From assembly GCF_050947875.1 (NCBI RefSeq), contig NW_027460390.1, forward strand, positions 1,302,001 through 1,366,000: DNA of 64,000 nucleotides. Reading direction: 5' to 3'. This DNA is from Dermacentor variabilis. Taxonomy: Eukaryota > Arthropoda > Arachnida > Ixodida > Ixodidae. Under the pieces are notes generated by a model that ran no database searches, was not told the origin of the DNA, and saw only the letters and a program-made list of their open reading frames with translations. Numbering within the stretch: position 1 is the first letter of the stretch; each line of letters starts with the position of its first letter. Shown here piece after piece: positions 1 to 11,439 of the stretch. The position numbers and the translations under genes are program-made.

Positions 1-900
1 AGGTCCCAGTATACTTCCCTCCGGCACTTCTAACACAGCGTTTGTGGTAAGTGCCCATTAACGTTAACGCACTGACGTCGACGCGACAAATAACTCATGA
101 GTTCAAGAGCACATCCTCGAATCCCATGGCTTTCAAGCTTGGCAAGAAGTATTTTACAATTTATGCTGTCGAAGGCTTTCTTAAAGTCAATATAGACGGC
201 TAATACTTATCGTTTTTCCTCGAATTTTCGGAGTAATAATTTCTTTCTGCGCAAGCAGCGCCGTTTCAGTCGACCTATTTTTTGTGAAACCATGTTGGAA
301 GGGCGTTAGACCGTTGTGTCGCTGAATAAAATGTAAGAGACGAATTTAATTGATCTTATAGACCATTGGAAAAAACAGGAACTAAAGATAATGGCCTATA
401 ATTGGCAACGCTATTTTTATCACCCTTCTTGAAGACCGGGATGACCCTAGCGACTTGCATTTGAATAGGGAAAGTGGATGTCGTAAGAGAAAGGTTGAAA
501 ACATGGGTCAACAGAGGTGCAATCAGGTCGATAACATGTTTAACAGGTAATATCTCAAAGTCGTCTGCATCCAACGAACTGCTATTTTAAGGCTCCGAAA
601 CGTGGTGGTAACTTTCTGGTTATCGACAGGAGAAAGAAAAACGCCGTCGCGGCTACTGCTTGAAAGAAATTGCAACGCTTCTAAACAACCCCCGGATTGG
701 GACTGCCCGAGGAAAGAGTTGTTAAAGGAATTTGCCAGTGATCCACCACACGTCTCTGTTCCGTTGAAAATCATATAATCAGGTATTTCACTTTTACCTC
801 CAGGATCAAAAAGAATGGATAGTTGCCGCCAGAGAACTCACTGCGACCACTGTTACGCTGGAAAATGTCACATAATATTGAATCTTAGCAACTCTGATGT
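1..900 (-). pseudogene. LINE-B reverse transcriptase N-terminal half, broken
   Basis: Minus-strand frames at 574-356 encode ARVIPVFKKGDKNSVANYRP, the finger motif of LINE reverse transcriptases. The frame near 60-1 encodes VPEGSILGP, equivalent to the GVPQGSILGP motif, and runs out of the window. Between them the frame is broken. The equivalent region in unit U2 (58840-59240 and 61240-61472) shows VPQGSVLGP at the same place and is split by a 2 kb DNA transposon. Confidence 0.75.
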
Positions 901-1099
901 CCTTGTTTAATTTATTTCGATCCGCCTTGTATCGCGATGGATTTAAAAGGTCTTTAGTTTTGAAAAAGGTTTTATAAAGCTGGTCTTAAACACCGATGCG
1001 TTGAAGCAAAGAAGGACTTACCCAGGGCTTCAGAATTTTCCTCCGTCTTGATGTTTTTTTTTCTTCATTGGGAAGTGCTGTGAATATAACGCTTTAAAT

Positions 1100-1960
1100 T
1101 GATTCATACATGTTCCATATGCAGTATACATCATCCCACGACGCATTTTGTATTGACGCACGAAATTATTCAAGGGCTTTATCGGTGATTGTCTGGTAGT
1201 ATAGATCACACAGTAATGGACGCTTAGTGGTTTGTTCCACCGCACACAGAGATAGTGCCATGTGATCACTCGGGTCACAGCAAACAACGCCTGATTTTGT
1301 AAGTGCAACGTTAGTTGCAAATGTGTCAAGAATTGTCGCTGACTGCTGCATAAGACGAGTTGGCAAATTATTCACATTTGAACATGTATTAGAAGACACT
1401 ACGACATGAAAGTCAAATCGCAGTGTGCTATTGCCCAACATATCGATGGTAAGGTCTCCATTACCGAAAATAGCGTAATTATTTTCAATGACGTACTGAA
1501 GAAGACCATTTAAGCAATTTATGAACTCCGATGCAACACCATTTGGAGTACGATAGAAAACAGAAAATACAGTGCGGTTGGAAAGGAGAAAGAACACTTT
1601 GCAACTGGCAGAAACAAAAGAAAACTAAGAAATTAAATGGCATTCAAGATCAGAACGGACAAGCACCAAGACACCACCACCTCGACGTCCACTTGGACGC
1701 TTAACAAAGTACGTCTGATGCATTGGTAGCGAGAACATTTTTGTCTGCGTACCAAGTCTCAGATATCATTATCACGTCAAAGGAAAAACCGAAACGATTT
1801 ACCAGCCCAGTAAAGTCATCGAATTTGTTACACATTGAACGAGAATCGATATGAAAGTATCTAACGGAACAACAAGATAAGAACAGAGAACAGATGTACC
1901 CTTTTATGTGCTCAGGCTTCATGTAGCCAGCGGACCCCAGAACACATATTGTTCAGCGAA
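1100..1960 (-). pseudogene. LINE-B ORF2 endonuclease domain, broken
   Basis: This is the AP-like endonuclease that nicks target DNA. The N-terminal piece (1922-1701) contains HIDSRSMCNKFDDFTGLV followed by FDVIMISETWY, matching the N-x-R-S and catalytic-Glu motifs of LINE endonucleases. The second piece (1597-1166) has GNGDLTIDML, a decayed form of the GDFN motif, and CCDPSDHMALSL, the SDH motif that ends the domain. The pieces are separated by about 100 bases in other frames. The catalytic asparagine of GDFN is replaced, so activity is not expected. Confidence 0.7.
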
Positions 1961-1995
1961 AATGGGCAAAATACTTCGGCCACAATAAGCCGCTC

Positions 1996-3053
1996 ATGTA
2001 TCTGCCTGCTCAGTCACAGGTTCTGCCATCTGGCTTGATGCAGTCATGCAATCTATATCTGTCATCGATGCAATGCGCAGAACAGGCGTTGAATCTCTTC
2101 GGTGCGCAATCACTTTTCCGTTGCTGCTCCAGTCATACTTCCAGCCAATATCGTTTTTGACAAGAAATCGTGGCGCTGAGCAACTGCGTGTTTTTGCGCG
2201 TAACGTGTTCATTTATAAACACGGGCCTTGAGTGGCCTTCATACTCGAGAGACTGAGTACCAAGCCGAGCCTTCGTGGCTTTAGCTATAATAGCGTTGCG
2301 CATGGAACGGCGCGTAAAGAAAGCCAGTGAGGTTCTTTGTTCTACCATTTGATGTTTCAACCATTTCGAGCCAATAACCTCGATAGCTGCGGTTGCATTA
2401 CAGCCGTCATGCAGACCCTTCACCTCAATGTTGTTCAATATCTTGTACTGCTGAAGTTCGTCTATCTTAATTTGCAGTCTCTAGTTTTCGTGCTCAAGCT
2501 GTGTGTGTTTTTTTCCCACAAACTTCTTCATATCCAGCTTCAGCTCCTTAATATCTCTCTCAACTATAGACACGCTGTCGCTGGTGTCCGAACAGTACTT
2601 TAAACTCTCCTTGAGGGAGCGAATTTCAAGGCGAAGTTCCTTTCGGTATTCCTCAAGCTGCTTCACAATTTCCTTGATTTCTTTAGACACAGTTCCCAAT
2701 ACACAGCCCACAGGCACCACAAGAACACACTCAGAACCTGTGTTCGGAAGCGGTGTTTTAGGGGCAGGCAATAAGCAAAGAGCAGTATTCTCACGAGCAA
2801 AAAACGCAAGAAACCGGTTTAGTTCCGTCCAAGGAGCACACCGCTGCTGAACTAACAGGTTGTTCAGGACCTCTTGCACTCGTGCGCTGCAAAGCACAAC
2901 TTGACAACGGCGTACCACCCTCAGACCAACGGCATCGCAGAGCGTCTTAATAGAACTATCAGAGATGTGCTTGCTATTTATATTTCTGCCAACCATCATG
3001 ACTAGGACGTCGCTCTGCCCATCATGACATTTGCCTATAATTCCTCCCGACAT
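1996..3053 (-). pseudogene. LINE-B ORF1 (coiled coil plus FP/L1-ORF1-like domain), broken
   Basis: ORF1 proteins of LINEs bind the element RNA and trimerise through a coiled coil. The N-terminal 120 residues are not recognisable. A charged coiled coil follows around residues 120-190 (VSKEIKEIVKQLEEYRKELR and onward). An in-frame TAG follows the HEN residues near 2483. The same frame then resumes with NNIEVKGL, characteristic of the baculovirus-FP/L1-ORF1-like domain of arthropod LINEs. A frameshift near 2150-2210 moves the conserved tail (FINEHVTRKNTQLLS, then WSSNGKVIAHRRDSTPVLRI) into a second frame. Start chosen: the ATG at 3053, preceded by non-coding 5' sequence to about 3260. Confidence 0.7.
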
Positions 3054-3389
3054 GACTGTGTGGGTTTTTCTCCGTTTTAGCCCTTGTACGGAAGAAACTC
3101 CATGCTGCCATCTGACACGCTCCTTCCCGCCGCTCTTGACGCGTCGCCAGAATGCGCCCGTGGCGCCATCTTCAGAGCTGCAGAAGCTCGTCAGATTGCC
3201 TGCCTGCGCCTCCCCGCTTCATAGGAAAGCAACGACGCTTCTATAATGCTCGCCACCACGATATGCCCACTTCAACCACGGTGAAATGGTTCTTCTTTGG
3301 ACACCGTCGAGTTGGCCTTTGCGAAAAGTTGATTTCGCCTTCATTCATTTCATTTTTTTTATTTTTCGTTCTTACGTGAATTGTAAAAA

Positions 3390-5150
3390 AAAAAATGTTG
3401 GGACCCGTAGCCAAAGGCTAGTGTGGGCCCATACTCAATATACATATATTAGCAGCTACAAAATTCAGTACATGTCTACTACCTAGTGATAAAATTTAAA
3501 CAGTTAAGCGATCACACACACACGTGCAACCAACAAAAGAATGCAGTAGATGCAGCAACACATACGTTGACCGCACGTGTTATGAGAGACTGGTAAGTTA
3601 AAATTTATATTTGTTGGATTCCTTGTATTGCGGTTAGGTATGATGAACAAGTCTGGCAACGAGTGATTTCCGTGTAGAATGTTGTTAATCAAAATCGCAA
3701 CTTTCATTTCGGATGCCAGGAGAAATGATAGTATGCCGAGATGGCTGACTAGCATGGCGGTAGCATGAGGGTTTGTGTAGGTTATAAACGCAAGGCCCTT
3801 TTTTGTAACCGAATACGCGGATCTACATAGGTTCACCGCAGTATACGATGTGGTACTGAAAGAGAGAAAAGTAGATGATCTTAAGTATGTAAAGAATAAA
3901 TTCCGCTCTACCTTTAATTAGTACATAGCAAGCAGGAGCTAATTTCGAGCATATACTGGATATATGTGGTCTCCACTTAAGATGGCACTCTAATAACACT
4001 CCTAAGTATTTTACGGCGTCTAACTTTTCTATAGCACCAGCTTCAAGATAAATTTGCGTGCCTGTTGTGTCACGTTTAGAATATCGGGAGTTGAATACCA
4101 AGTATTTAGTTTTATCTCCATTTAGTGTTAATTTATTCCACGTACGTAAACCAAGTTGACATGTTTTATAACTCGCAATCTATACTGCTCTGCAATTGAT
4201 TAAGGGATTTACCTGAAAATATTAGTCTGGAATTGTCATCGTAAATAACCGCTTTTGATGATATTAGTGCTGATGGAAGGTCATTAACATGTGACGAGAA
4301 CAGTATGGGGCCCAAAATTGATCCCTGTGGAACACCTGTAACAATAGCGTTATATTGAGGGGAAAAGGGGCCACGACTTGCATATTGCTTACCTCCGCTT
4401 AAGTAGCTACAAAAGGTGTTCATTGTAGTTTCGTTAAAACGGTAGACCGGTATTTTTTTAGAAGTACGAAGTTAATCACTGTGTCGAAGGCTTTATTTAA
4501 ATCTAAAATTGTTCCTACCGCAAATTCATTTTTGCGCAGTGTTGTGTTTATACACTGAGTTAGTTCTAGTACTGCTGATGATGTTGATCGATTGGCTCGG
4601 AATCCATGTGGGGAATCTGTTAGAAGCTTGTTTGCGTTTAGGTAGTGTTTTAATTGAGCCGCAATGACCTTCTCAAATACAGTATTTATATTGCTGACCA
4701 CAGAGATAGGTCGATAGCTTCCAGGGTCATTGATGTCACCACCTTTACGCAGAGGAGAAACTCCTCCGATCTTTAAAATGTCAGGGTATGTGCCTGGGCT
4801 CATGGAGTTATTATTTTTGTAAGCACTGGCGCAAGAACATAAATGTCTTCTTTCAAAGCTTTTACGGTAATGTCATCGTAACAAGCACCTTTGTAGCAAG
4901 GCATGCCATAATATAGTCGAGGTTACAGTATGCTTGTCCACTTGCTCCAAGCAAAACGTACTAGGGATGACCGGGATATTGAAATTGTTCTTACTGGCTG
5001 GAATACAATCAGCTAACTCTGGACCAATGCTAGTAAAGCATACCTTAAAGGTTTTGGAATATTTGGCATCAACCTGTTCAGGGGTGATCTGCTTTTTAAC
5101 CGGCCCATCAATGACACCTCTTACGACCTCCCAAATTTTTTTTTAGTATT
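3390..5150 (-). mobile_element. LINE-C (CR1/Jockey-like), reverse transcriptase part, 5'-truncated
   Basis: Minus-strand frames give a pre-RT linker (5100-4803), the finger region with GDINDPGSYRPISVVSNINT and HGFRANRST (4803-4420), GVPQGSILGPILFSSHVNDL (4423-4166), and the thumb with LDAVKYLGVLLECHLKWRPH (4101-3823). The YADD box is damaged (reads VIYDDNSRLIF). Endonuclease and ORF1 are missing: the element stops at about 5150 against a Gypsy remnant. The 3' end, near 3390, lies just beyond the 5' end of LINE-B. Sequence 3260-3390 between them is AT-rich with nothing recognised. Confidence 0.8.
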
Positions 5151-5189
5151 GCATTGTGCTTGTTTCATTAGCAAAGTGTCGTATTCTTT

Positions 5190-5585
5190 TTTTTCCGCCT
5201 CCGGATTACGGCCACGACGTGGTCACGTGACATGGTCCTGGACCGTGTCTTGCGCCAAGTGCCCGATGTCACATGTGAAATCACGCCTCTCGATTCCACC
5301 GCGTCTCGACCCTCCGCCGATGTCGTCCACGTCAACCGCCTCAAGCGATGCAACTCGGGCGATCGAGCGAGCACCGGGACGGCGCATTCACCGCCGGGGT
5401 CCATGTTACCAAGCACAGCCAGAGATGAAGCTTAGGACAGAAGTCGACGACGCTCGATGATGTCGCGCGGACTGGCTTCCACATTGTGTGCCAGTGAATA
5501 CTTTGTAAATACCCCGTAAATATATATTAAACCTCTCTTCTCCCCGCAACAATACACGTTATCCCAGTCCTCCGCATACAATGTT
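5190..5585 (+). mobile_element. Gypsy-type LTR retrotransposon, 3' end relic
   Basis: The plus-strand frame 5232-5435 contains VLRQVPDVTCEITPLDS followed by SADVVHVNRLKR. This is the integrase C-terminal tail of Gypsy polyproteins, where a V-V-H-V-x-R-x-K block is the rule. Downstream sequence to about 5585 has the look of an LTR fragment, with a short TATA-like run near 5519-5528, but no second LTR or clear terminal dinucleotides were found. Everything upstream of the tail is missing, replaced by LINE-C. It lies directly before U1 and is absent from the U1/U2 junction. Confidence 0.65.
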
Positions 5586-5591
5586 CTTAAC

Positions 5592-7900
5592 GCATGTACG
5601 CCTCATGCAATAATGCATGCGGCACAGTTGTCGTAACATCCTATTGTTAATGGAACTCGTGCGTGCTGCTTTACGCTGCTTAAAATTTCGCTATGAAGTC
5701 CTCATGTGTCTGCTATCTTTCTCTGCGCTGTTATTGCTTATAGAATTCTGGCAATACCATAATTGTCGAACTGGCATCCGCAAGGAGGTAAGAAAACGAC
5801 GTGAAAGCATTCGGTGTTTGTTAGGTGCTGTCCAACATTAGAACACTACAAAACATATCCGGGTACGCAGCAGTTGCCCTTGTTCATCGACATCGCGGCT
5901 TTCAGCTATCGCTACAGCGTAGCGGCCCGTGATCCTAGAGACACTGCAACTGGCGTACTGCGAAGTTTCCTCTTGATTTCAGCCAAGCTGTACACTCTAC
6001 GCAAAAGTTAACATGCGTAGGATACCCGCGTTCAGTTTACTACATTGTAAAAGGGACCGGTCGCCAAGGGCAGAGACCAAAACACCTGACGTTGGCAGCT
6101 GACGGTGGTAGCCACCAGGTAGAATAGGCGACGGAATGTGTGATGTATAGGACACCACCTATCATTTCGCCTTTTCTGATGGGGCAATTCGCAATCGTAG
6201 AAAATTCGTCGTGCACTTGAGCCAACATGGTCCCTTTTTGATTCTCGCGCTGTTTTTTCCACTCTGAACTGTAAAGAATCCAACGAAAATTGACAGAACA
6301 TCCAAAACATATTCTGCATTCACCTTTCGGCGATAAAAAATCAATATTTAAATGAAGCCAGCAAGACAGCATCTGCGAAGTTACCGAAAAGTGAAAACCA
6401 TGCCTAAGATTGTGCTGTTTAAATGCGGACCACACTCTTCCGCCGTCATCATTTGGTAGTCGTTTACGCTGCCGCACATGCACTGAGGCTGCCCTAAAAG
6501 GGCCCAAGTCATGGATTTATACAAATACAAGTTACGACTATCAATTCGCGCTTGTTTGGAAGTTAGACCTTTGTATGATCACTATCGTAAGCAAGCTGGA
6601 CAATCTCGTTACCTCCTCAGTCTTCCTTTCATCGGCGGCCCACGTTGTGTCCTGCGAAAAAAAAAAAAAAGAACAAGCGCTATTAACATCATGTAAAATC
6701 AGGAAGAGAACAAAAAACAAGCACGGAAGAAAGACTCGTCGTTGTTGTGTCTCGTATCTTGCCTTTTTCTCCGTCCCTGTTCATTTCGCTGTTGTTAATT
6801 GTGCACTCATAACGACTTGCCCACTCACCGTTGTCGCAACGCAAATTTTAATATCGCGCGCATTTGAGCGCGCGCCTTGATTTCGCGGAAATTCAATTCT
6901 TCATCGTTTTTGTTTCCGTCGCGCAGTCAACCTCGCGCCTCGCGAAGGTATCCCGAGACAGCGTGCCACGAGCAAGGCGTGCCCACATAATCCCGCAGAT
7001 GCTCGTGCGAACCACGCGACCCAAGGTCCAGCAGCCTGGCTCCACGGATTTCGCCCAACACTGCGTCCAAACCTAGAAGTGCCCCAACTACGCGGTGGAT
7101 GATGCCAAAGGACCTGACGCCACGGCAAAGCTCCAACGGAAGCGTAAGACCCTTACTTCGCTCGCTGCTTCGTCGGTCAAGGGGGCAACGAAAACCATTC
7201 GCAAACGCCGTGGTGGCTTAGCCGCTATATCGCCCCCTGCTTCTCAGCACGAGGTCGTGGATTCGATGTTTCCCTCGAAGTATAGCGTACTATAATGATA
7301 GCCGCGTTGGTACTGTCGTACACGCGGAAGATATTTTGGAATAAATGCAAGTGCGAACAAGAGAAAATAATCGCAGCACCCGTTCTATGTTACAATATAC
7401 AGCTGAGTATTACCTGTACTCGTCCCGTAGACGGTGCATAAGCATGTTTTCGACCCAAATTCACACTGCGGTGAATTAATTAGGCTACAGTTAACATGAA
7501 TGTGAAGCAGGAAATGCAATAACGTGGCCTTGTTCCTTTCGAATTGTTCGCGTTTGAATTTATGCTGTTAGTACCTAAGAATATAGGCATGGCTGACGCC
7601 AAGAATGTATCACGTTGCAGCAGGACACGGAAAAACACAGAAATATGCCGTATCGTGTGACCTTTTGCCTTTTTCCCTTCACATACACCTATAGCGTACG
7701 TGTATATACAACGCAGCGATATGTATTGACGTAGTGAAAGGCCTAACCGACAATTTGACGCTTCCTGAATAGAGCAGGCATATTCACAGCTAATACCCAA
7801 ACCTGAAGCTTTACTTACCGGTATTCATTCGGTGTTCAAAATGTTCTTTTATATAGAAAAATGCAGTTAATGTTTTGCTTTGGCAAATGACGTTGACATT
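5592..7900. other. Anonymous sequence shared by U1 and U2, no gene recognised
   Basis: Matched by 37662-41400 in U2 (which includes a 1.38 kb insertion). Short open frames exist on both strands but none has a recognisable domain, and their reading frames are not preserved between the copies. A partial tRNA-like SINE head lies at 7206-7277. Confidence 0.6.
7206..7277 (+). repeat. tRNA-like SINE head fragment (Ruka-like), U1
   Basis: The sequence CGCCGTGGTGGCTTAG, then a CAGCACGAGGTCGTGG stretch ending in a degenerate B box (GATTCGAT), matches the tRNA-derived head of the full SINE at 53565. The body and tail are missing. Confidence 0.55.
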
Positions 7901-7922
7901 GTTCTTGAAGAAATGATAGTTT

Positions 7923-8094
7923 TTGATACTCGCACGTCGGTTGTCACAATTCTGCGGCAGTGGAGCGCAGGCTACGAGACATTCTCTGGCACTCGAAACT
8001 GTCCCCGAGAAGGACTACGTAGACATCGCTTTGGTTTTCTGCGGCACATTGCACGATTTCACTCGCATCCGCGTGGTTCTCGCTCTTCATTTTG
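7923..8094 (+). other. Possible upstream exon of the unknown pseudogene (U1)
   Basis: The frame encodes LETVPEKDYVDIALVFCG followed by TLHDFTRIRVVLALHF and is largely kept in U2 (41394-41565). In U1 it meets a plausible splice donor (GGTAAC at 8094-8099), and a plausible acceptor (TTTGTCCACAG) lies just before the ATG-containing frame at 8408. In U2 the donor is gone (ATTAATAAC). The joined frame was not shown to match the downstream ORF, so this is a weak call. Confidence 0.25.
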
Positions 8095-8407
8095 GTAACG
8101 CCAGTGATAGTTGCTAAACTAACGCCTCACTGCCGTAAAATACGGCATCTAAGTAGAGGAGCTGCACATCGTGATGTCACGAGCACCCCGCCGGCTGCCG
8201 TCAGTTTCAGTATAAGCAAGCTAGTTTAAAGAAAAAACTGTATACACGCCAACTTTCTGTAAATATGAGGTGAATATTAGGCTAATTTCGTAATGTTACT
8301 TGGTGTACTTACTCTTCAAAGAGACACAAACCATGCCTTAGCGATGTGCGATGTGAACAGCAGAGTGTAGTAACAGCACGACAGGTGTTTGTCCACAGGT
8401 CTGCAAG

Positions 8408-9392
8408 ATGGGACCACGGAGCGGCCGCTTACGAGTGTCCGCTCAGTGCTTGGTCGGCAGCTGTCCCAGCGGGTGCCGGTCGGTCAACCATCTCTTCTCC
8501 AACCTTCGCTCCGTGCGTAGCGTCTTGGGCCATCACCGGGTGGACCTCGACAAGTCCTGCACGACCAGCGCAGTCGATGCGTGCTTCAACCTTGCGCAAC
8601 TGACCCTATGCAACAACTTCCTGTGGGTCATCACCATCGAGCTACGCGAAGGACAGCTGGCCCTGGCTTGCCTGCGCGGACGCGTGGTGCCATTGGCCTT
8701 CGGCAAGCAGCGTAGGCGCTCGTTCATTCTGGTTAACTGGTCGCTGATGGAGCACCACTCCATCGAGTTCGTGGAGTTGTGCGAGTCTCGCATGTCGTCA
8801 AAGCAGTTCCTGTTACGGGACGGCCTCGAGCTTAGCGAACACCTGAGGCACGCCAGGCTCTGCTACCACCTGCTGGACTACCCGACGAGGAACCTGATGG
8901 ACGCGCTCCGCTGCACAGTGACGACGCTCGACGCGCTGGAGATCGTGGGCGTGAGCATTCTGCGCGGGCTGCCAGACAGGTGCGACGTCATGCGCACGCT
9001 CGTCTGCCACGAGAACTAGAGCGACGTGCCCGAGGCTCAGGCGTTGATGCGCTGATGCGCGTGTTACGCGGCAGCGCCAGATCCACGTCCAGGAGCTGTT
9101 CCCGAGGGCCGACTCCTGCTACGTGCTGGCCGACCTCGTGTCCTGCGTCGCAGTCATTGAGGACCTCGTCGTGAGCCCCTGCGAGACATGCACGCAGGGG
9201 ACGCTGCAAGGTTTCGCGGCGTTCTTCGTACAACTCGCCGGAAGGCGCGCGACACTCGAGACAATTGAGAAGTACAGCTTTGAAGCGAACGAGTTGGACC
9301 TCGGAGACTTCTCCATTGCCCTGAGCGAATTGCTTGGTGGCCTGGCGCATTTGGATGCTTTTGCAGGTCAGCGCGAGATTCTCGTGATTTGA
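8408..9392 (+). pseudogene. Unknown-family gene, broken (U1 copy)
   Basis: I do not recognise the family. The first frame (8408-9019, 203 codons) is GC-rich and protein-like, with leucine-rich stretches such as LEIVGVSILRGLPDRCDVM. It ends at TAG after CHEN. The frame continues as SDVPEAQALMR until an 8 bp tandem duplication (TGATGCGC twice, near 9052-9059) shifts it. A further one-base discrepancy around 9078 puts the C-terminal part into another frame, which reads IHVQELFPRADSCYVLADLV and runs to TGA at 9390-9392. U2 (41879-42863) has the same TAG, the same 8 bp duplication and the same final shift. About 21 of the first 203 residues differ between copies, a rate that suggests no constraint. 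The leucine pattern recalls LRR tails of F-box proteins, but that is a guess. Confidence 0.6.
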
Positions 9393-9479
9393 AAGGCGTA
9401 TTAAAGGGTTTTCGTTTGCTACTTTGGCCACTTTTGATGCATGAGTGATGTCGCACAATAAACAATGGCACATACATAG

Positions 9480-10570
9480 TGACCCAAGTTGCCTATTAGA
9501 TTAAGCCTTTAAGTTATGTGCCTGCTGCGATCTTTGCAAGCAGACTACAATTGCCACTGGTTATATGCCCGAATCAGATTTGCATGTAAAAGAATTACGC
9601 ACAATTAATTACTTGCAGTCAATTGACTTTAACCTCGCTAACTGAACCTCAATACGACGCGTATTCCCTCTACTGCCCACTCTCCGCCTTCCTGCTTTGC
9701 GAGCGCGAGGAGGCACCGTAGCATCAAGACACCATTCTCGGCTCATCCACCCAAGCATTCGCTCGCACCTACAGCACACGGGGGGCGACCGGGGTGTTAT
9801 GGCACTTAGACTTTATGCGGAACGTCACGGCGACGCTGACTGCGAAAATTCTCCCAGCGTGTCGATCTAATTGTTATTGCAATAAAAGAACGTTTTACAG
9901 TTACGCTTGAGGACGACGCGTGCGGTCAAATGGTTTCGTTTGCACTCGACTCTGCGTCACCCGCGCTCTTTCGCGTTTCAGCAGTTTCGTTATCGCGTAC
10001 TGCTGCGCTGGTTTAGCTGGCTTGTGAAACTCGTACAAACTGCAAGTAGCAGAGAACGAGACCCATCGCGACGACCCTCAAAGACCGTATTTATGATTCG
10101 CCGCCTGCTTTCCGTTTCTTTCTCGCCCTCTCTGCTCTGAATCAGTCTTTGCTCGATTTCTGGCCACGCTTTTGCGTTTTGAAACAGAAACCGTATTGCC
10201 AGCTGTCGCGCGCCACTACTTTTACTCACTGACTGCAATAAAGGGCGGTGTTGGTGTATGCAATATTCCGACTCCCCGCTCAGTGGCGGGTGATTTGAAT
10301 TGAGCAATAGAGGTTGGTAAAAGAGGATTGAAGCTTTAGTGGCACAAAAGTAAGGAGAACACAAACACCGGAGGCACACAAAAGCAAAGTTGCCAATAGT
10401 GGCTAGGAAAGTTTGATTCTGGGAAATCTTTGTGCGTATCAAAAAAAGGAAGTTAGGAGACTAAGCAAACTAAGAACAACATCTTGGTGGCGCTTAATTA
10501 TTTAAAATTGTTTGCGCTTAATGAAGGAGATAAATAAAGGATTAATTAATTGAAACGAAAGTGGATGAAA
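9480..10570. other. Anonymous sequence, no gene recognised
   Basis: Matches 42950-44030 in U2. A 77-codon plus-strand frame (9907-10140; U2 43378-43609) is open in both copies but has no recognisable motif and an arginine-rich, low-information composition. I do not call it a gene. Confidence 0.5.
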
Positions 10571-10577
10571 AAGCAAC

Positions 10578-10688
10578 TTGCCGCAGGTGGGGAACGATCA
10601 CACAAGCTTGACATTTCGCGTACGATGCTCTACCAATTGAGCTACCGGGAAATGCGAAGGTTGTGGGATCGTTCCCCACCTGCGGCAA
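10578..10688. repeat. Inverted repeat built from a tRNA-like SINE half (U1)
   Basis: The left arm begins TTGCCGCAGGTGGGGAACGA and the right arm ends with its reverse complement. The arms are about 40 bp with a few mismatches. Between them, on the minus strand, is GGTAGCTCAATTGGTAGAGC, a classic tRNA A box. The arms correspond to the T-arm/B-box half of the same tRNA-like sequence. The U2 counterpart is 44506-44616. Confidence 0.65.
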
Positions 10689-10832
10689 CTGATTGATTTG
10701 ACTGGGCAATCGCTGGACCATTGAAACAAAAGCGGTTGAACGTGAGAGAGAAAGCTGAATTGTGCCGACTGTACATGAAGCATAACCTTGACTTAGAGCC
10801 CGCACGGCTAGCTTCGAACGTCAACCGCAGTA

Positions 10833-11040
10833 GTACCTGAGTGTCTATGACGTTGCGCCGCTGAGCTCGAGGTCACGGGTTTGATCCCGGCCATGGTGGT
10901 CATATTCCAATGGGGGCGGAATGGTGAAACGCTCGTCTACAGTGCAGGAACCCCAGGTGGGCATGCGTCATCTAGAGTTGCCTGCTACGCCATGCCTTCC
11001 AATAATATAATCAATTTTGCGAGTAAAACCGCACAATTTT
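10833..11040 (+). repeat. Ruka-like SINE, diverged (U1)
   Basis: The head has GCTGAGCTCGAGGTCACGGG then a B box (GTTTGATCCCGGCC), followed by AATGGGGGCGGAATGGTGAA and ACCCCAGGTGGGCATGC, the body motifs of the full-length SINE at 53565. Strongly diverged; also present in U2, so older than the duplication. Confidence 0.7.
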
Positions 11041-11090
11041 CTTTTAATGTGACTCACATTCTTCGCTTTCTTGGGACATTTTGAGCCTGC

Positions 11091-11317
<227 letters not shown>

Positions 11318-11328
11318 ACTCCGACACA

Positions 11329-11410
11329 GCTGAGTGAGTGAGTGAAGAAACTTTATTGCAGATCCGGCGAGGACGCGAACTCGTCGCGCACCCAAGTTGT
11401 CTACCAGCTT
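11329..11410 (-). repeat. Retroelement 3' end with (TCAC)n tail, U1
   Basis: On the minus strand: unique sequence, then an AATAAA signal (TGCAATAAAGTTTCTTCAC), then a short (TCAC)n tail. This is the layout of a LINE or SINE 3' end with a simple-repeat tail. The tail is expanded in U2 (45143-45175). Confidence 0.5.
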
Positions 11411-11439
11411 GGGACACCAGGAATTTGCTCGTAGTCGGG

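Larger units (their letters stand above)
1..3260 (-). mobile_element. LINE-B (CR1/Jockey-like non-LTR retrotransposon), 5' two thirds
   Basis: Read on the minus strand, this stretch carries in order an ORF1 protein with a coiled coil and an FP/L1-like C-terminal domain (about 3053-1996), an apurinic-type endonuclease (about 1960-1100) and the first half of a reverse transcriptase (about 900-1, ending at a VPEGSILGP motif at the window edge). The missing 3' half of the family is visible at 36455-37497 and 57515-58840. Bases 1-630 align with 58838-61472, so this is the tail of a third unit of the tandem duplication. Stops and frameshifts break every ORF, so the copy is dead. Clade placement is from domain order only. 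Confidence 0.85.

Noticed and set aside
10578..10688. Functional tRNA gene
   Set aside because: Has an A box but the halves form an inverted repeat and there is no proper cloverleaf; it is SINE-derived.
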